48,442 bases of DNA from an uncultured Pseudomonadota bacterium (GTDB taxonomy: Bacteria > Pseudomonadota > Alphaproteobacteria > RF32 > CAG-239), in assembly GCA_949295935.1 (NCBI GenBank), contig CASFMW010000004.1, positions 1-48,442 on the forward strand, written 5' to 3'. Shown piece by piece: positions 17,501-26,056 of this stretch; the first letter of the stretch is position 1; each line of letters opens with the position of its first letter. The translations under genes and the position numbers were made by a program. The notes under the pieces were generated by a model. That model saw only the letters and a program-made list of their open reading frames with translations, searched no databases and was not told the origin of the DNA.

Positions 17501-18547
17501 AATTTTATCAATCTCAGCCTTAACAACGTCTCCTTGCTCGGCAAATTTTTGCCCCAAAGTATCTGCGTTTTGGTTTAAGGTTTCAACATAGCCCTTCATC
17601 GTATTGTTTTGGCTTTGCATAACATCGGCCAGAGAATTGACACTATTATCAATGTTTTGTCTCATTTTGTCGCATTCGCTGACAGCCTTTTCTGATATCA
17701 ACGCGATTTTTTGAGCCTGAGATTCCAAAATTTCTGATGCTTTTTCAATACTGTTATGGGATTTATCTGCCAATTCCAAGATTGTTTCATTTGCTTTTAT
17801 CATGCGAGCATTGCTCTCTTTGGTGGCTTTTTCGAGCAATTCTGCCGAATATTTTACTTCATTGATATTCGGCAAAACATTTTTGACAAACATATCTGCT
17901 TCTTTGTTCATCTGGGCAAATATGCCGGAAACTTCCGCTCCGATATTCTTAAACTCGCTGCTGTGCGATAAAGCTTTATTGTTCATCATTTCAAACGAAG
18001 TCGTTAATTGTTTTAGGGTATCAGATAACTGGTTAACCGTTTGTGATGAATATTTATCCAAAGTTGAAATAATGCCGGCAAAATCTTCTACCCGCGCATT
18101 TAATTCGTCTTTTATCTTTTGGCTTTGCTCGGTTGCCAATTTGGTGGCATTTTGCAATTCAACAACCTGTGAGCGAATACCGTCAGCCATTGCCTTAGCT
18201 GTTTGGGCAGCACCCTCTTCCGGATAAACAAGCTGGTTCATATAGCTTCTCAGCAATCTGGCCTCGGTCTTGAAGCTTGTTCCACGGTCAATATAGGCCA
18301 CAACAACCCACAATATCGCCAAAGGCAGTGTTACACCGGCTAAAAATCCGCCAAATTCATCCGGCATCATCAGAAACAGGTTAGACCAACCGAAAAACTG
18401 GCTGATGTAAAACAGCACAATGCCAAACCATGCTACACTTGTCCAAATCATCAGTTGGTACAAGTTATTGCTTAGCCAAGTTTGTTTGTTATCTAATTCC
18501 GGAGTAGTCGTTATTGTCGTGTTTTTATTTGATTCATTAGTCGACAT
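14588..18547 (-). CDS. Giant membrane-anchored coiled-coil protein (1319 aa)
   Basis: Residues 1-28 are polar. Two membrane helices follow (about 29-52 and 65-86), then more than 1100 residues of heptad-like helix rich in Ser, Ala, Lys, Glu, Gln and Asn with no recognised enzymatic domain. A compact C-terminal segment (about 1225-1319) includes GVEEELWKKYYNGDTSVFVR and a final GKLYYVLAKALDRIN. Similar C-terminal segments occur, as I recall, in other large alphaproteobacterial coiled-coil proteins. The layout resembles polarity or scaffold proteins such as Caulobacter TipN, but I cannot show homology. It is not a chemoreceptor: the conserved methyl-accepting signalling hairpin is missing. It heads the coupled run to the hypothetical gene, dusB and trkA. 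Confidence 0.85.
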   Translation of the reverse strand: MSTNESNKNTTITTTPELDNKQTWLSNNLYQLMIWTSVAWFGIVLFYISQFFGWSNLFLMMPDEFGGFLAGVTLPLAILWVVVAYIDRGTSFKTEARLLRSYMNQLVYPEEGAAQTAKAMADGIRSQVVELQNATKLATEQSQKIKDELNARVEDFAGIISTLDKYSSQTVNQLSDTLKQLTTSFEMMNNKALSHSSEFKNIGAEVSGIFAQMNKEADMFVKNVLPNINEVKYSAELLEKATKESNARMIKANETILELADKSHNSIEKASEILESQAQKIALISEKAVSECDKMRQNIDNSVNSLADVMQSQNNTMKGYVETLNQNADTLGQKFAEQGDVVKAEIDKIISRAGMAEESIAIQVRELNSVSEEINNIMQAVQSDIKEHGELLEKTTDIAQKNTDIVIESLKKEASAVAETADQSILKLNSVNETLKGNQAQIKEAEQEAANRIQVTAQDLQQKVTLLQDTSNTAVKALEQISQTMKKNAESIGETSSLVVTQSKISENSLTQQQRIISTSVNHIEEMKGELKREIEELSRISNMMGEDAKDTIKSLKEQIEATYAVSEDIIGKTNELKQEFKAQADDMSSLVDITCDKMKVVNDNLESHYQKIDNLNDSIESKTTNLTHMLSLQTEMINKSSEVSEKTHKDLLNSFSKQSSMLSNMAETTIGYVTDVIKAFDEKAEMINLLFKQQEGEFFNICDKISENTNNIGSAMKKQISIIEQSADRVFSRLAILEEDASKRSNFINSSVEQSVDRLMKINEAVEAQNDAVVRIINGMQDKMQQVTDDFNQNISSFAEIFDQVKEGADNVSADIMDNCRRLEAANESMASGSKDIAMIMEGHIKTLDEALIKTQSQAESIKESLTQQSESIKDVVNVVSTQTRLGEASLAQQYKYLSEASTNVAQQLNEISEQIKNSGENITEITTKAGYNIDSLGDKMLKIGEDIAKATKASVKNIEQVGLSLSQSSEDLTKTVEVSNQKVSAVMKDYEKYLAGFNTVTAEASTGVIEINNLISEQNDKMLNLSEGTKELVTYFNTVLNDASMVLSDRANQAYDKVKGLGDSLKKLGIQLDEMTKQSAGSLENAGNKLRASIGEISSNAERIANDIRSSGEIFLKQSNVLVAASDDSISKVTEVVGSLSNASKEFTAQGEDILQKSNGFNALFKKQLQILTDTSSKAELKLKDLEKLYEGMRVDSFLRNASYVLEKLESAAVDINRIFNPGVEEELWKKYYNGDTSVFVRHLARTMSRSQIVGIKTEFEKNAEFRDVVTRYLTDFESLVGKAKDSEKSGLLLSVISGADVGKLYYVLAKALDRIN

Positions 18548-18645
18548 AAATATAAATCCCCTGTTCCCCTAATTAACTTAAAATCTGGGAGCATTTTAAT
18601 CTTATTTTTTTTGAATTTAAAGTGCTTTAAGCGTTTATAACAAAC

Positions 18646-18837
18646 TTATTCACAGCCTTGTTCGTCGCTTCCTTTTTCCAGGATATATTTTAGGCGTCTT
18701 AATGCCTGAATTTTCATTTGTTCTTGATTTAGCGCTGCGGGAACGACGACGCTCGCCTCAATTTGTGTATTGGGCTCTATTGCCGTTACTTTTACAAAAT
18801 TTCCTTGTCGAATATATTCAAACAAAATCTCAGACAT
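18646..18837 (-). CDS. Small DUF6898-like protein
   Basis: A 63-residue protein starting directly after the parC stop (TAAATG). The pattern FEYIRQGNFVKVTAIEPNTQ followed by ASVVVPA and a C-terminal helix (ALRRLKYILEKG) matches my memory of a small alphaproteobacterial family (DUF6898). Function unknown. No membrane segment is present. Direct abutment to parC argues for co-expression. Confidence 0.6.
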   Translation of the reverse strand: MSEILFEYIRQGNFVKVTAIEPNTQIEASVVVPAALNQEQMKIQALRRLKYILEKGSDEQGCE

Positions 18838-21075
18838 TTATTCTTCTTTCAAGAACTTGTTGCTCTTAGGGAAGCCGAAAGGTGCTAATTTTCCAATCTG
18901 GGCACGGTGACCAAGCCAGGTCAGCAAGTCTGTTTCGGTCTTGGTTCCGCCGGCTCGCGTATAAGTAAATCCTTCGGCCTCTTTGAAAATTTGCAAATCC
19001 GACAGGCCACCATCTTTGTATTTTTGCAAAGTAACGCCGCGACCTCTAGCCATGGTCGGAATTTCTTCAATCTTAAAGACCAACAACTTACGGTTTTCGC
19101 CGATAATGGCGATCATATCGCCGGTTATCTTACGGCAGAAGCGTGCAACCTCACCTTCTGCGACATTCATTATCTTACGACCGTTTTTGGTCTGGGCCAA
19201 TATATGATTTTCATCAACGACAAAGCCGCGACCGATATTAGATGCAATCACATAGCTGGCTCCGGGTTCAAAAACAAACATAGCGCAGACAGAATCCGAT
19301 ATACCTAAATCTATCATTAAGCGCAAAGGCTGACCAAAGCCGCGACCACTCGGAATTTCATTGGCGGCAATAGTATAAAATTTTCCGGCTGTATCAAAAA
19401 TTATAATTTTATCAGTCGTTTGGGCGTGAATTGCGACTTGCAAAGCATCATCGTCTTTGAACTTAAAGTCTTCATTCAAGTCGACATAGCCTTTTAGGCA
19501 TCTAATCCAACCTTTTTGTGATAAAATTATCGTAATCGGTTCTTTTTCAATAATTGCTTCGAGCGGAACTTCCACATCTTCCGAAACTTCAGCAAACTCT
19601 GTGCGGCGGCGTCCTAAAGCCGTCTTTTTGCCAAACTTTTCTTTAATCTGCTTTATTTCTCCTGCGATAGCCTCCCAGCGTTTGACCTCGCTGCCGATAA
19701 GTTCTTCAAGTTGTTCCTTTTCGGCGCTTAAGTCATTGTATTCTTCACGAATTTCTTCTTCTTCCAGTTTACGGAGCGAACGCAATTTCATATTTAATAT
19801 GGCTTCCGCCTGATTTTCGGTCAGTCCGAAACGAGCCATCATAACGCCTTTGGAGTCATCTTCTTCGCGGATTATTCTGATGATTTCATCCAAATTCAGA
19901 TATGCAATCAAATATCCCGACAGAATTTCCAATCGTGCATTTATCTTGTCCAAACGGTATTTAACGCGCCTTTGTAAAACAATATGTCTATGATCCAAAA
20001 ATTCACGCAAAACCTGTTTGATGTCCATGACATGCGGCACACCTTCATGGTCTAACACATTCATATTCATACTAAAACGTGTTTCCAAATCTGTCTGTCG
20101 GAACAAATGCTCCATAAGCAGATTTGCATCAACCGTTCTGTTCTTTGGCTCGAGAACTATTCTAATGTCCTGCGCTGATTCATCTCTGACATCGGACAAT
20201 AACGGAACTTTTTTATCAAACAAAAGTTCAGCTATTTTTTCAATTAATTTTGATTTTATAACCTGATAAGGGATTTCTTTAACAACAATTTGATATTGCC
20301 CGTGGCCTAAATCTTCTGTTTTCCACTTGGCTCTGATACGGAAAAAACCTCTTCCCTGTTTGTAATTATTCAAAATCGTTTCAAACTTGTCGATGATTAT
20401 GCCTCCGGTCGGAAAATCAGGACCTTTGATGCGTCTGACAAGCGGTTCTATTTCACAATCAGGATTTTCAATTAAATAAAGAAGTGCATCACAAACTTCA
20501 CTCAGATTATGCGGCGGGATATTAGTAGCCATACCAACGGCAATACCGGTTGAACCATTGCAGAGCAAATTTGGCACCATTGAGGGCATAACAACCGGCT
20601 CTTCTTCTTCTCCATCATAAGTTTCTCTGAAATCAACGGCGTTTTCGTTCAGTCCCTCCATTAAGGCCATGGCGAATTCGGTCAATCTGGCTTCGGTATA
20701 ACGCATGGCAGCCGCACCGTCACCATCAATATTACCAAAGTTTCCTTGTCCATCAACCAGCGGATAGCGCACTGAAAAATCTTGTGCTAATCTGACCATT
20801 GCACCATAAACAGCCGTATCGCCATGCGGGTGATATTTACCGATGACATCACCGACTACTCTGGCGCATTTCTTGAATCCGGATTTGGGATCAAGGTGCA
20901 ACTGTCTCATGGCAAACAGCAAGCGGCGGTGAACCGGCTTTAATCCATCACGAACATCAGGAAGAGAACGCGAAACTATTGTCGACATTGCATAAGACAA
21001 GTAGCGGCTACTTAACTCTTCAGCCAAGTGAACACTTTTTATTTTTTCTTCTGTTTCAATAGGTTGTTCTGTCAT
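18838..21075 (-). CDS. parC: DNA topoisomerase IV subunit A
   Basis: A 745-residue type IIA topoisomerase A subunit, separating linked daughter chromosomes with ParE (not in the window). The breakage-reunion domain has [29 protein letters not shown] and the catalytic Tyr126 in [11 protein letters not shown]. The length and the [21 protein letters not shown] segment point to ParC rather than GyrA, and gyrA itself lies at 44276. At the quinolone-pocket positions equal to E. coli Ser80 and Glu84 it has Thr87 and Gly91. It begins 20 bp after recO. Confidence 0.93.
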   Translation of the reverse strand: MTEQPIETEEKIKSVHLAEELSSRYLSYAMSTIVSRSLPDVRDGLKPVHRRLLFAMRQLHLDPKSGFKKCARVVGDVIGKYHPHGDTAVYGAMVRLAQDFSVRYPLVDGQGNFGNIDGDGAAAMRYTEARLTEFAMALMEGLNENAVDFRETYDGEEEEPVVMPSMVPNLLCNGSTGIAVGMATNIPPHNLSEVCDALLYLIENPDCEIEPLVRRIKGPDFPTGGIIIDKFETILNNYKQGRGFFRIRAKWKTEDLGHGQYQIVVKEIPYQVIKSKLIEKIAELLFDKKVPLLSDVRDESAQDIRIVLEPKNRTVDANLLMEHLFRQTDLETRFSMNMNVLDHEGVPHVMDIKQVLREFLDHRHIVLQRRVKYRLDKINARLEILSGYLIAYLNLDEIIRIIREEDDSKGVMMARFGLTENQAEAILNMKLRSLRKLEEEEIREEYNDLSAEKEQLEELIGSEVKRWEAIAGEIKQIKEKFGKKTALGRRRTEFAEVSEDVEVPLEAIIEKEPITIILSQKGWIRCLKGYVDLNEDFKFKDDDALQVAIHAQTTDKIIIFDTAGKFYTIAANEIPSGRGFGQPLRLMIDLGISDSVCAMFVFEPGASYVIASNIGRGFVVDENHILAQTKNGRKIMNVAEGEVARFCRKITGDMIAIIGENRKLLVFKIEEIPTMARGRGVTLQKYKDGGLSDLQIFKEAEGFTYTRAGGTKTETDLLTWLGHRAQIGKLAPFGFPKSNKFLKEE

Positions 21076-21095
21076 CTTAATATTCGCTTCGTTAA

Positions 21096-21812
21096 TTAAA
21101 GTTGCATAATATGTCGCAAATTAGCACGGTTTTCAGGAAATTTCAAGCCATGCACTTGAAAAAAATTTTTATTTAGGAAAAACTCCGTAAGCTTAAGAAC
21201 TTCCGCAATCTCTTGAGGTTTAGGATTTTCTTTCTTTTCAACAACATAGCTCGGATAAAGAAATAACCTGTCGGCATAAGGCGCTCCGGCTGTGGCACTA
21301 ACTGCTTTTCCGCTTTTCGGAGAAACATATTTTAAGTTTTCGTGACTTCCGGTTACGGCACATTCACTCAAGTCCAAGCCTATTCCAAGATACTCTAAAA
21401 GATAAAATTCAAAGTAAGAATAATATGTTTTCCAATTATCTTCAAGTATATTATTAAAAAAGTTTTCTATCGTATTATAAAACAATCCTATGTTGTCTTT
21501 TTCAGGCAAGCAAGTGTTGCATAACTCGCATAAGGCGCCTAAAGCAGAGAGCTTGGCCTCGTCTGTCATAAAATTTACGGCCTCGGCCCTTAGCAAATCA
21601 ACATGAAAGCTATATAAATTTTCTTCCAGACGAGCATAGGCATTTAAACTTACGCAATTACCAAGTTGATATATCCCATTTTTTTTCGTACTGAAGGCAT
21701 TTTTTACATAGCCGCTTATTTTGCCGTTTGAGCGGGTTAATACTGTTAATATTAACCCGCTTTCTCCATGTCGGCACGTGTTTGTAATGTATCCTTCGTC
21801 GGAAAATCGCAT
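21096..21812 (-). CDS. recO: DNA repair protein RecO
   Basis: A 238-residue RecF-pathway protein that loads RecA with RecR. The N-terminal OB fold begins [18 protein letters not shown], closely following the alphaproteobacterial pattern DEG(x)6RHGE, so the start at 21812 is firm. The central helical part has [14 protein letters not shown] and [20 protein letters not shown]. The start lies within kdsA, giving a 61-bp overlap in another frame. It precedes parC by 20 bp. Confidence 0.9.
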   Translation of the reverse strand: MRFSDEGYITNTCRHGESGLILTVLTRSNGKISGYVKNAFSTKKNGIYQLGNCVSLNAYARLEENLYSFHVDLLRAEAVNFMTDEAKLSALGALCELCNTCLPEKDNIGLFYNTIENFFNNILEDNWKTYYSYFEFYLLEYLGIGLDLSECAVTGSHENLKYVSPKSGKAVSATAGAPYADRLFLYPSYVVEKKENPKPQEIAEVLKLTEFFLNKNFFQVHGLKFPENRANLRHIMQL

Positions 21813-22666
21813 ATTTTTTTATTCTCAATTTCCATAAAGTGTTTTGTCAGTTGGTCATAAGCTTGCAATTCACTTAATACGCGTTTCATATCGTGTAACG
21901 GTATCATATTAGGTCCATCTGATAAAGCCTTATCTGGATTGTCATGCGTTTCTATAAATACAGCAGCGACACCTACCGCGACAGCAGCGCGGGCAAGTAC
22001 AGGAGCATATTCTCGTTGTCCGCCAGAGCTTCCTCCTAAGCCTCCTGGCTGCTGTACAGAATGGGTTGCATCAAATATTATCGGACATCCGGTATCTTTT
22101 GCCATACGAGGCAATCCTCTAAAATCTGTTACAAGTGTATTATAGCCAAAGCTAGCACCTCTTTCAGTTACACAGACATTCATATTGCCGCTGTCTTCTG
22201 ATTTTTTGACAATATTCTTCATATCCCAAGGCGCTAAGAACTGCCCTTTTTTAATATTGACGACTTTGCCTGTTTTAGCAGCCGCAACTACCAAATCTGT
22301 TTGTCTGCACAAAAAGGCTGGAATTTGAAGCATATCAACATATGGTGCAACAATTGCACACTGTTCTTTTTCGTGAATATCGGTTACTATTGGAACATGA
22401 TTATATAATTTTTTAATTTCGTCAAATGTTCTTAAACCTTCTTCCAGCCCCACTCCTCTCGGACCATCGATTGATGTTCGATTAGCTTTGTCAAAAGATG
22501 CCTTGAATACATAATTCATGCCTAATGACTTTGTGATTTCAATCATGCTTCCAGCCATATCAATAGCGTGTTGACGGCTCTCTATTTGGCAAGGCCCTGC
22601 CAATATAGCCATAGGAAGATTGTTTGCAATTTCAAAATTACCAATTTTTATCTTTCTTTGTTCCAT
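21752..22666 (-). CDS. kdsA: 3-deoxy-8-phosphooctulonate synthase (Kdo-8-P synthase)
   Basis: Makes Kdo-8-phosphate from arabinose-5-phosphate and PEP, for the lipopolysaccharide inner core. Landmarks are [55 protein letters not shown] and VQQPGG. I start at ATG 22666 because AAGGA ends 8 bases upstream; an in-frame ATG at 22684 would add six residues. At 304 residues it exceeds E. coli KdsA (284), mainly through a C-terminal tail that overlaps recO. In Alphaproteobacteria kdsA usually follows pyrG; here pagP and an unknown gene separate them. Confidence 0.95.
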   Translation of the reverse strand: MEQRKIKIGNFEIANNLPMAILAGPCQIESRQHAIDMAGSMIEITKSLGMNYVFKASFDKANRTSIDGPRGVGLEEGLRTFDEIKKLYNHVPIVTDIHEKEQCAIVAPYVDMLQIPAFLCRQTDLVVAAAKTGKVVNIKKGQFLAPWDMKNIVKKSEDSGNMNVCVTERGASFGYNTLVTDFRGLPRMAKDTGCPIIFDATHSVQQPGGLGGSSGGQREYAPVLARAAVAVGVAAVFIETHDNPDKALSDGPNMIPLHDMKRVLSELQAYDQLTKHFMEIENKKICDFPTKDTLQTRADMEKAG

Positions 22667-22725
22667 TGTATTGTCCTTTTTCATTTCGACGTTTAACTTT
22701 TATATCAAAAAAATTTTTTGTCAAC

Positions 22726-22754
22726 AAAAAAACAGGGGTTTCCCCCTGTTTTTT
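22726..22754 (-). terminator. Rho-independent terminator after the 246-aa gene
   Basis: An AACAGGGG/CCCCTGTT stem (22731-22750) is flanked by A7 and T7 runs, so it ends in a U tract on the minus strand. It overlaps the stop codon of the gene ending at 22754 and separates it from kdsA, whose transcript must therefore start between 22667 and about 22725. That stretch contains TTGACA (22719-22724, minus strand), but no well-spaced -10. Confidence 0.85.
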
Positions 22755-23494
22755 TAAATCTCATACAGAAGTCCAAGCTTCGGTAAATGTTCTGCAATAA
22801 GTGTGTTTATTGTTTGAGTTGCATCTACAGATTGAGCTTTATTTTCAGAAAAGTGTTCTCGCAAAAATCTTTTCCAATCAGCTACATCTGTCTGATGTTG
22901 ATTTCTTCTGAGGAATATTTCCATTCCACAATCTACGTAATAAATAGCTAAATCACCATCATAAATTCGAACCTCTTCTTCCGGTATTGTGTAAATATCA
23001 GTTGAGGTTGAGATGTTTTCTTTAGCATGAATCACTCGATGCTGCGGAACAAACAACAAATTTCGACTACTATCCATCTCGTCGAGTTCTTCGTCATCGA
23101 TTATTGCGGCTACTTTTGCACCCAATCGCTCTAGCATTTGCTTGGCAGCCAGGCTGTCTTTTCTTTTTTCGGTAGCATGGTGCTGCACGATGACTATTTC
23201 AGCCTTTTCTCCATACAAACGTTGTATTTCACGCTGGGCATAGACTGCATATACTCCGGAGACTAGCGCGTCGCCATAGACTATCAGATATTTGTAATTT
23301 TTGATTTTTCCTGACGGATCGCTTTGCTGTTGTTCCAGAACCTGAAGAAACTTGCTTTTTACATCTTCCTGCGGGATATTCTTCAGTTCCTTTAGATAAT
23401 CTCCTGAATAATCTGAAGACTCATAGCATTTTTTCTCTATCGGGAAAAGGTGTTTCATTTGTTCAAGCATTGTTGCTAATGTTCTTTTTTCCAT
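22754..23494 (-). CDS. Hypothetical protein next to pagP
   Basis: A 246-residue soluble protein that I cannot assign. The centre looks like an alpha/beta fold: a strand (YLIVYGDALVSGVYAVYA), a helix, then AEIVIVQHHATEK, GAKVAAIIDDEELDEMD and LLFVPQHRVIHAKE. There is no Walker motif and no signal peptide. It lies downstream of pagP (82 bp) with an 11-bp inverted repeat between them, and a strong terminator closes it. The position between pyrG and kdsA, normally adjacent, suggests it came in together with pagP. Confidence 0.75.
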   Translation of the reverse strand: MEKRTLATMLEQMKHLFPIEKKCYESSDYSGDYLKELKNIPQEDVKSKFLQVLEQQQSDPSGKIKNYKYLIVYGDALVSGVYAVYAQREIQRLYGEKAEIVIVQHHATEKRKDSLAAKQMLERLGAKVAAIIDDEELDEMDSSRNLLFVPQHRVIHAKENISTSTDIYTIPEEEVRIYDGDLAIYYVDCGMEIFLRRNQHQTDVADWKRFLREHFSENKAQSVDATQTINTLIAEHLPKLGLLYEI

Positions 23495-23513
23495 AATCTT
23501 AATATAAAATAAT

Positions 23514-23544
23514 TAGACATAGTGATAATTAAACACTATGTCTA
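23514..23544. promoter_or_regulatory. Perfect 11-bp inverted repeat upstream of the 246-aa gene
   Basis: TAGACATAGTG and CACTATGTCTA form perfect 11-bp arms around a 9-base AT loop, 20 bases before the start of the 246-aa gene and after pagP. No U tract follows on either strand, which argues against a simple terminator. It may be an operator, or an RNA hairpin controlling the downstream gene. Confidence 0.45.
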
Positions 23545-23576
23545 TAGCTCTTTATTTATTTTTAATCAAGCAAAAT

Positions 23577-24176
23577 TTAATTTATTCGGAACCTAAACCA
23601 CGAAAACAGGACGTTTCCATCATTTTTGATACCTGGAACATAGGCTGCTTGCAAGGCAAATCTTCCGTATTCAATGCCTGCTATCGGCAGTGGCAGAGGT
23701 ACAGGAATATAACTGTATTCATGACGTTGGGTGACGCCAACCGTAAAACCTAACCCTACTCTGAAGTCTCGATTGCAATTTACAAACCAGTTTTTTTGAT
23801 AAGCATAGCCAAACATTGTTTCCAGATAAGAGTTGGAATCCTTAAAGGCGATGGCGTATAAGCCGTGCCAATCACCGTCTTTATCATAACGATATTTTCC
23901 TATTCCTAATCCCCAAGCTTCTTCATTATATTTTTCAATATGCTCATCATCGTAAGCTAATCTATTGTGCCAAGCATAAAAAGGCACATATAGGTCATAA
24001 GTATCTGATTGCCATGTTTCGGATACATTATATTTTGCTTTATTCCAGAGATTTTCTCTGCCTTGCTCCGTGAACGGATTTAGCGTATCTTCTGTAGCAA
24101 CTTCTTCAGCTTGAGCTTTTGGCAAAAAGCCCAACATTATTAACATCAAAACAACAGCAAATTTTGATTTTTTCAT
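23577..24176 (-). CDS. pagP: Lipid A palmitoyltransferase PagP
   Basis: A 199-residue outer-membrane beta-barrel enzyme that moves a palmitate from phospholipid to lipid A. A signal peptide is cut after AQA (residue 23). The mature protein tracks E. coli PagP closely: YDLYVPFYAWHNRLAYD, YNEEAWGLGIGKYRYD, WHGLYAIAFKDSN, LGFTVGVTQR and the final FRFRIN. The catalytic residues align as His70, Asp113 and Ser114 (E. coli mature His33, Asp76, Ser77, a constant offset of 37). At the acyl-chain ruler position Gly88 this protein has Ala125. It lies between pyrG and the unknown 246-aa gene. Confidence 0.95.
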   Translation of the reverse strand: MKKSKFAVVLMLIMLGFLPKAQAEEVATEDTLNPFTEQGRENLWNKAKYNVSETWQSDTYDLYVPFYAWHNRLAYDDEHIEKYNEEAWGLGIGKYRYDKDGDWHGLYAIAFKDSNSYLETMFGYAYQKNWFVNCNRDFRVGLGFTVGVTQRHEYSYIPVPLPLPIAGIEYGRFALQAAYVPGIKNDGNVLFSWFRFRIN

Positions 24177-24254
24177 TTTTACCTTCTTTTTTATACCCCT
24201 ATTTTTGTTTTTATTTATCAGATATTTTTTTCTTTAGCAACAGCTTAAATAAGA

Positions 24255-24286
24255 AAAATGCCTACATCTTTCGATATAGGCATTTT
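24255..24286 (-). terminator. Terminator downstream of pyrG
   Basis: AAAATGCCTA/TAGGCATTTT arms (10 bp) around a 12-base loop, with a T-rich tail on the minus strand. It lies 20 bases beyond the pyrG stop and before pagP, so pagP probably has its own promoter in 24177-24254. Confidence 0.75.
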
Positions 24287-24305
24287 CTCTTTTTCTTTCA
24301 AGCAA

Positions 24306-25973
24306 TTATATCAATCTACTGTTGTTAATTGATGCTTTTACGAAAGATACAAATAACGGATGTGGTGCCAAAGGTCTTGACTTTAATTCCGGATGGAATT
24401 GTACACCGATAAACCATGGGTGATCCTTTATTTCTACGATTTCAGGAAGTTTACCGTCCGGTGAGCGTCCTGTTATGCTCATGCCACTTTTGTTTAATAC
24501 GCTTTCGTACTTCATATTAACTTCATAGCGATGACGGTGTCTTTCTGAAATTTTATTGCTGCCATATATTTGGGCTACTTTTGAACCACTTTCAAGTTCG
24601 CATTCATATGCGCCCAATCTCATGGTGCCACCTAAATCTCCGTCTTTATGACGGATTTGCTTGGCACCATCTTTATCCCACTCGGTCATTAAGCCGACAA
24701 CAGCTTCGCAATCCGGAGAAAATTCTGTTGTTCCGGCATTTTTTATACCGGCAACATCTCTCATTGTTTCAATAACAGCCATTTGCATTCCGAAGCAGAT
24801 TCCTAAGAATGGAACTTTATTTTCTCTGGCATATTTGATGGCTTTTATTTTTCCTTCCGTTCCGCGTTGACCAAATCCTCCGGGGACCAAGATGCCGCTA
24901 ACATCACTTAATTCAGCTTCTGCATCTTCTCCTTCGAGTTTTTCGGAATCAATCCATTTGATTTTCACTTTATAATTATTAGCAATACCACCATGGACAA
25001 GCGCTTCGTTCAGAGACTTATAAGCCTCAAGTAACTGTGTGTATTTTCCGACAACGCCGATTGTGACCGTTCCTTCCGGATTTTTCAAAACATTTACGAT
25101 ATGTTCCCATTTGCTTAAATCTGCTGCCGGAACATCTTTCAAGCCAAAATAACGGCAGACTGCATCGTCCATTCCTTCTTTTGAATAATTTATCGGAACT
25201 TCATAGATACTGCTTGCATCTAAAGCTGCAATTACATTTTCTTCCCGAACATTACAGAATAATGCGATTTTTCTTTTTTCATTTTCGGGAATCTGTATCG
25301 GGCTGCGGCACAAAATCATATCCGGCTGGATACCATATTCTTGCAACTGTTTAACCGAGTGCTGGGTTGGCTTGGTTTTTAACTCTCCGGCAGCTCCGAT
25401 ATAAGGCAACAGTGTGACATGGATAAACATAATTCTTTCTCTGCCCAATTCATAAGCGAGCTGTCTTATGGCCTCCAAGTAAGGTTGTCCTTCGATATCA
25501 CCGACTGTTCCCCCGATTTCACACAGAACAAAATCTTCGTCAGTAATATCTGATAAGATAAAATCTTTGATTTCATTTGTAACATGAGGAACTACTTGAA
25601 TGGTCGCGCCTAAGTAATCACCATGACGCTCTTTATCTATTACTCTTTGATAAATAATTCCGGTGGTCACGCTATCTGCTCTTTTGGCAGGAACTCCCGA
25701 AAAACGCTCATAGTGTCCTAAGTCTAAGTCTGCTTCCGTACCGTCATCGGTTACGAAAACCTCACCATGTTGGTATGGGCTCATGGTTCCGGGGTCAACA
25801 TTCAGATAAGGATCCAGCTTGCGCAGTCTTACCTTAAAACCTCTGGACTGTAAAACAGTTGCCAGAGATGCCGAGGCTAACCCTTTTCCCAGAGACGAAA
25901 CCACACCGCCGGTGATAAAGATAAACTTGGCTTTATTTGATAAAATATTTTTGATTTTTTCGTTGATTGTCAT
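24306..25973 (-). CDS. pyrG: CTP synthase
   Basis: A 555-residue enzyme that makes CTP from UTP, ATP and glutamine. The N-terminal synthetase domain shows [37 protein letters not shown] and the DLGHYERF segment. The C-terminal class I glutamine amidotransferase has the nucleophile Cys in FLGICFGMQ and the His-Glu pair in [13 protein letters not shown] lies 7 bases before the ATG. It follows tpiA-secG on the minus strand, the usual alphaproteobacterial order. Confidence 0.97.
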   Translation of the reverse strand: MTINEKIKNILSNKAKFIFITGGVVSSLGKGLASASLATVLQSRGFKVRLRKLDPYLNVDPGTMSPYQHGEVFVTDDGTEADLDLGHYERFSGVPAKRADSVTTGIIYQRVIDKERHGDYLGATIQVVPHVTNEIKDFILSDITDEDFVLCEIGGTVGDIEGQPYLEAIRQLAYELGRERIMFIHVTLLPYIGAAGELKTKPTQHSVKQLQEYGIQPDMILCRSPIQIPENEKRKIALFCNVREENVIAALDASSIYEVPINYSKEGMDDAVCRYFGLKDVPAADLSKWEHIVNVLKNPEGTVTIGVVGKYTQLLEAYKSLNEALVHGGIANNYKVKIKWIDSEKLEGEDAEAELSDVSGILVPGGFGQRGTEGKIKAIKYARENKVPFLGICFGMQMAVIETMRDVAGIKNAGTTEFSPDCEAVVGLMTEWDKDGAKQIRHKDGDLGGTMRLGAYECELESGSKVAQIYGSNKISERHRHRYEVNMKYESVLNKSGMSITGRSPDGKLPEIVEIKDHPWFIGVQFHPELKSRPLAPHPLFVSFVKASINNSRLI

Positions 25974-25997
25974 TTCTTATTCCTGTGTTTTAAAGTG

Positions 25998-26029
25998 ACA
26001 AAGGCACCTTATTTTTTCGGTGCCTTTGT
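25998..26029. promoter_or_regulatory. Strong hairpin between secG and pyrG
   Basis: ACAAAGGCACC/GGTGCCTTTGT is a perfect 11-bp stem with a 10-base loop, 25 bases before pyrG. There is no U run directly after it on the minus strand, so it is at best an imperfect terminator of secG. It could act as an attenuator in the pyrG leader or as a processing signal. Evidence is structural only. Confidence 0.5.
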
Positions 26030-26056
26030 TATGTTTGTTTGATTTTTCATCTTTAA

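Noticed and set aside
14588..18547. Chemoreceptor (methyl-accepting) annotation of the 1319-aa protein
   Set aside because: Low-complexity helix gives apparent similarity, but the conserved receptor signalling hairpin and periplasmic ligand domain are absent.
22719..22724. TTGACA as a full kdsA promoter
   Set aside because: A -35-like hexamer is present, but no -10 lies at 16-18 bp spacing; it is kept only as a note with the terminator.
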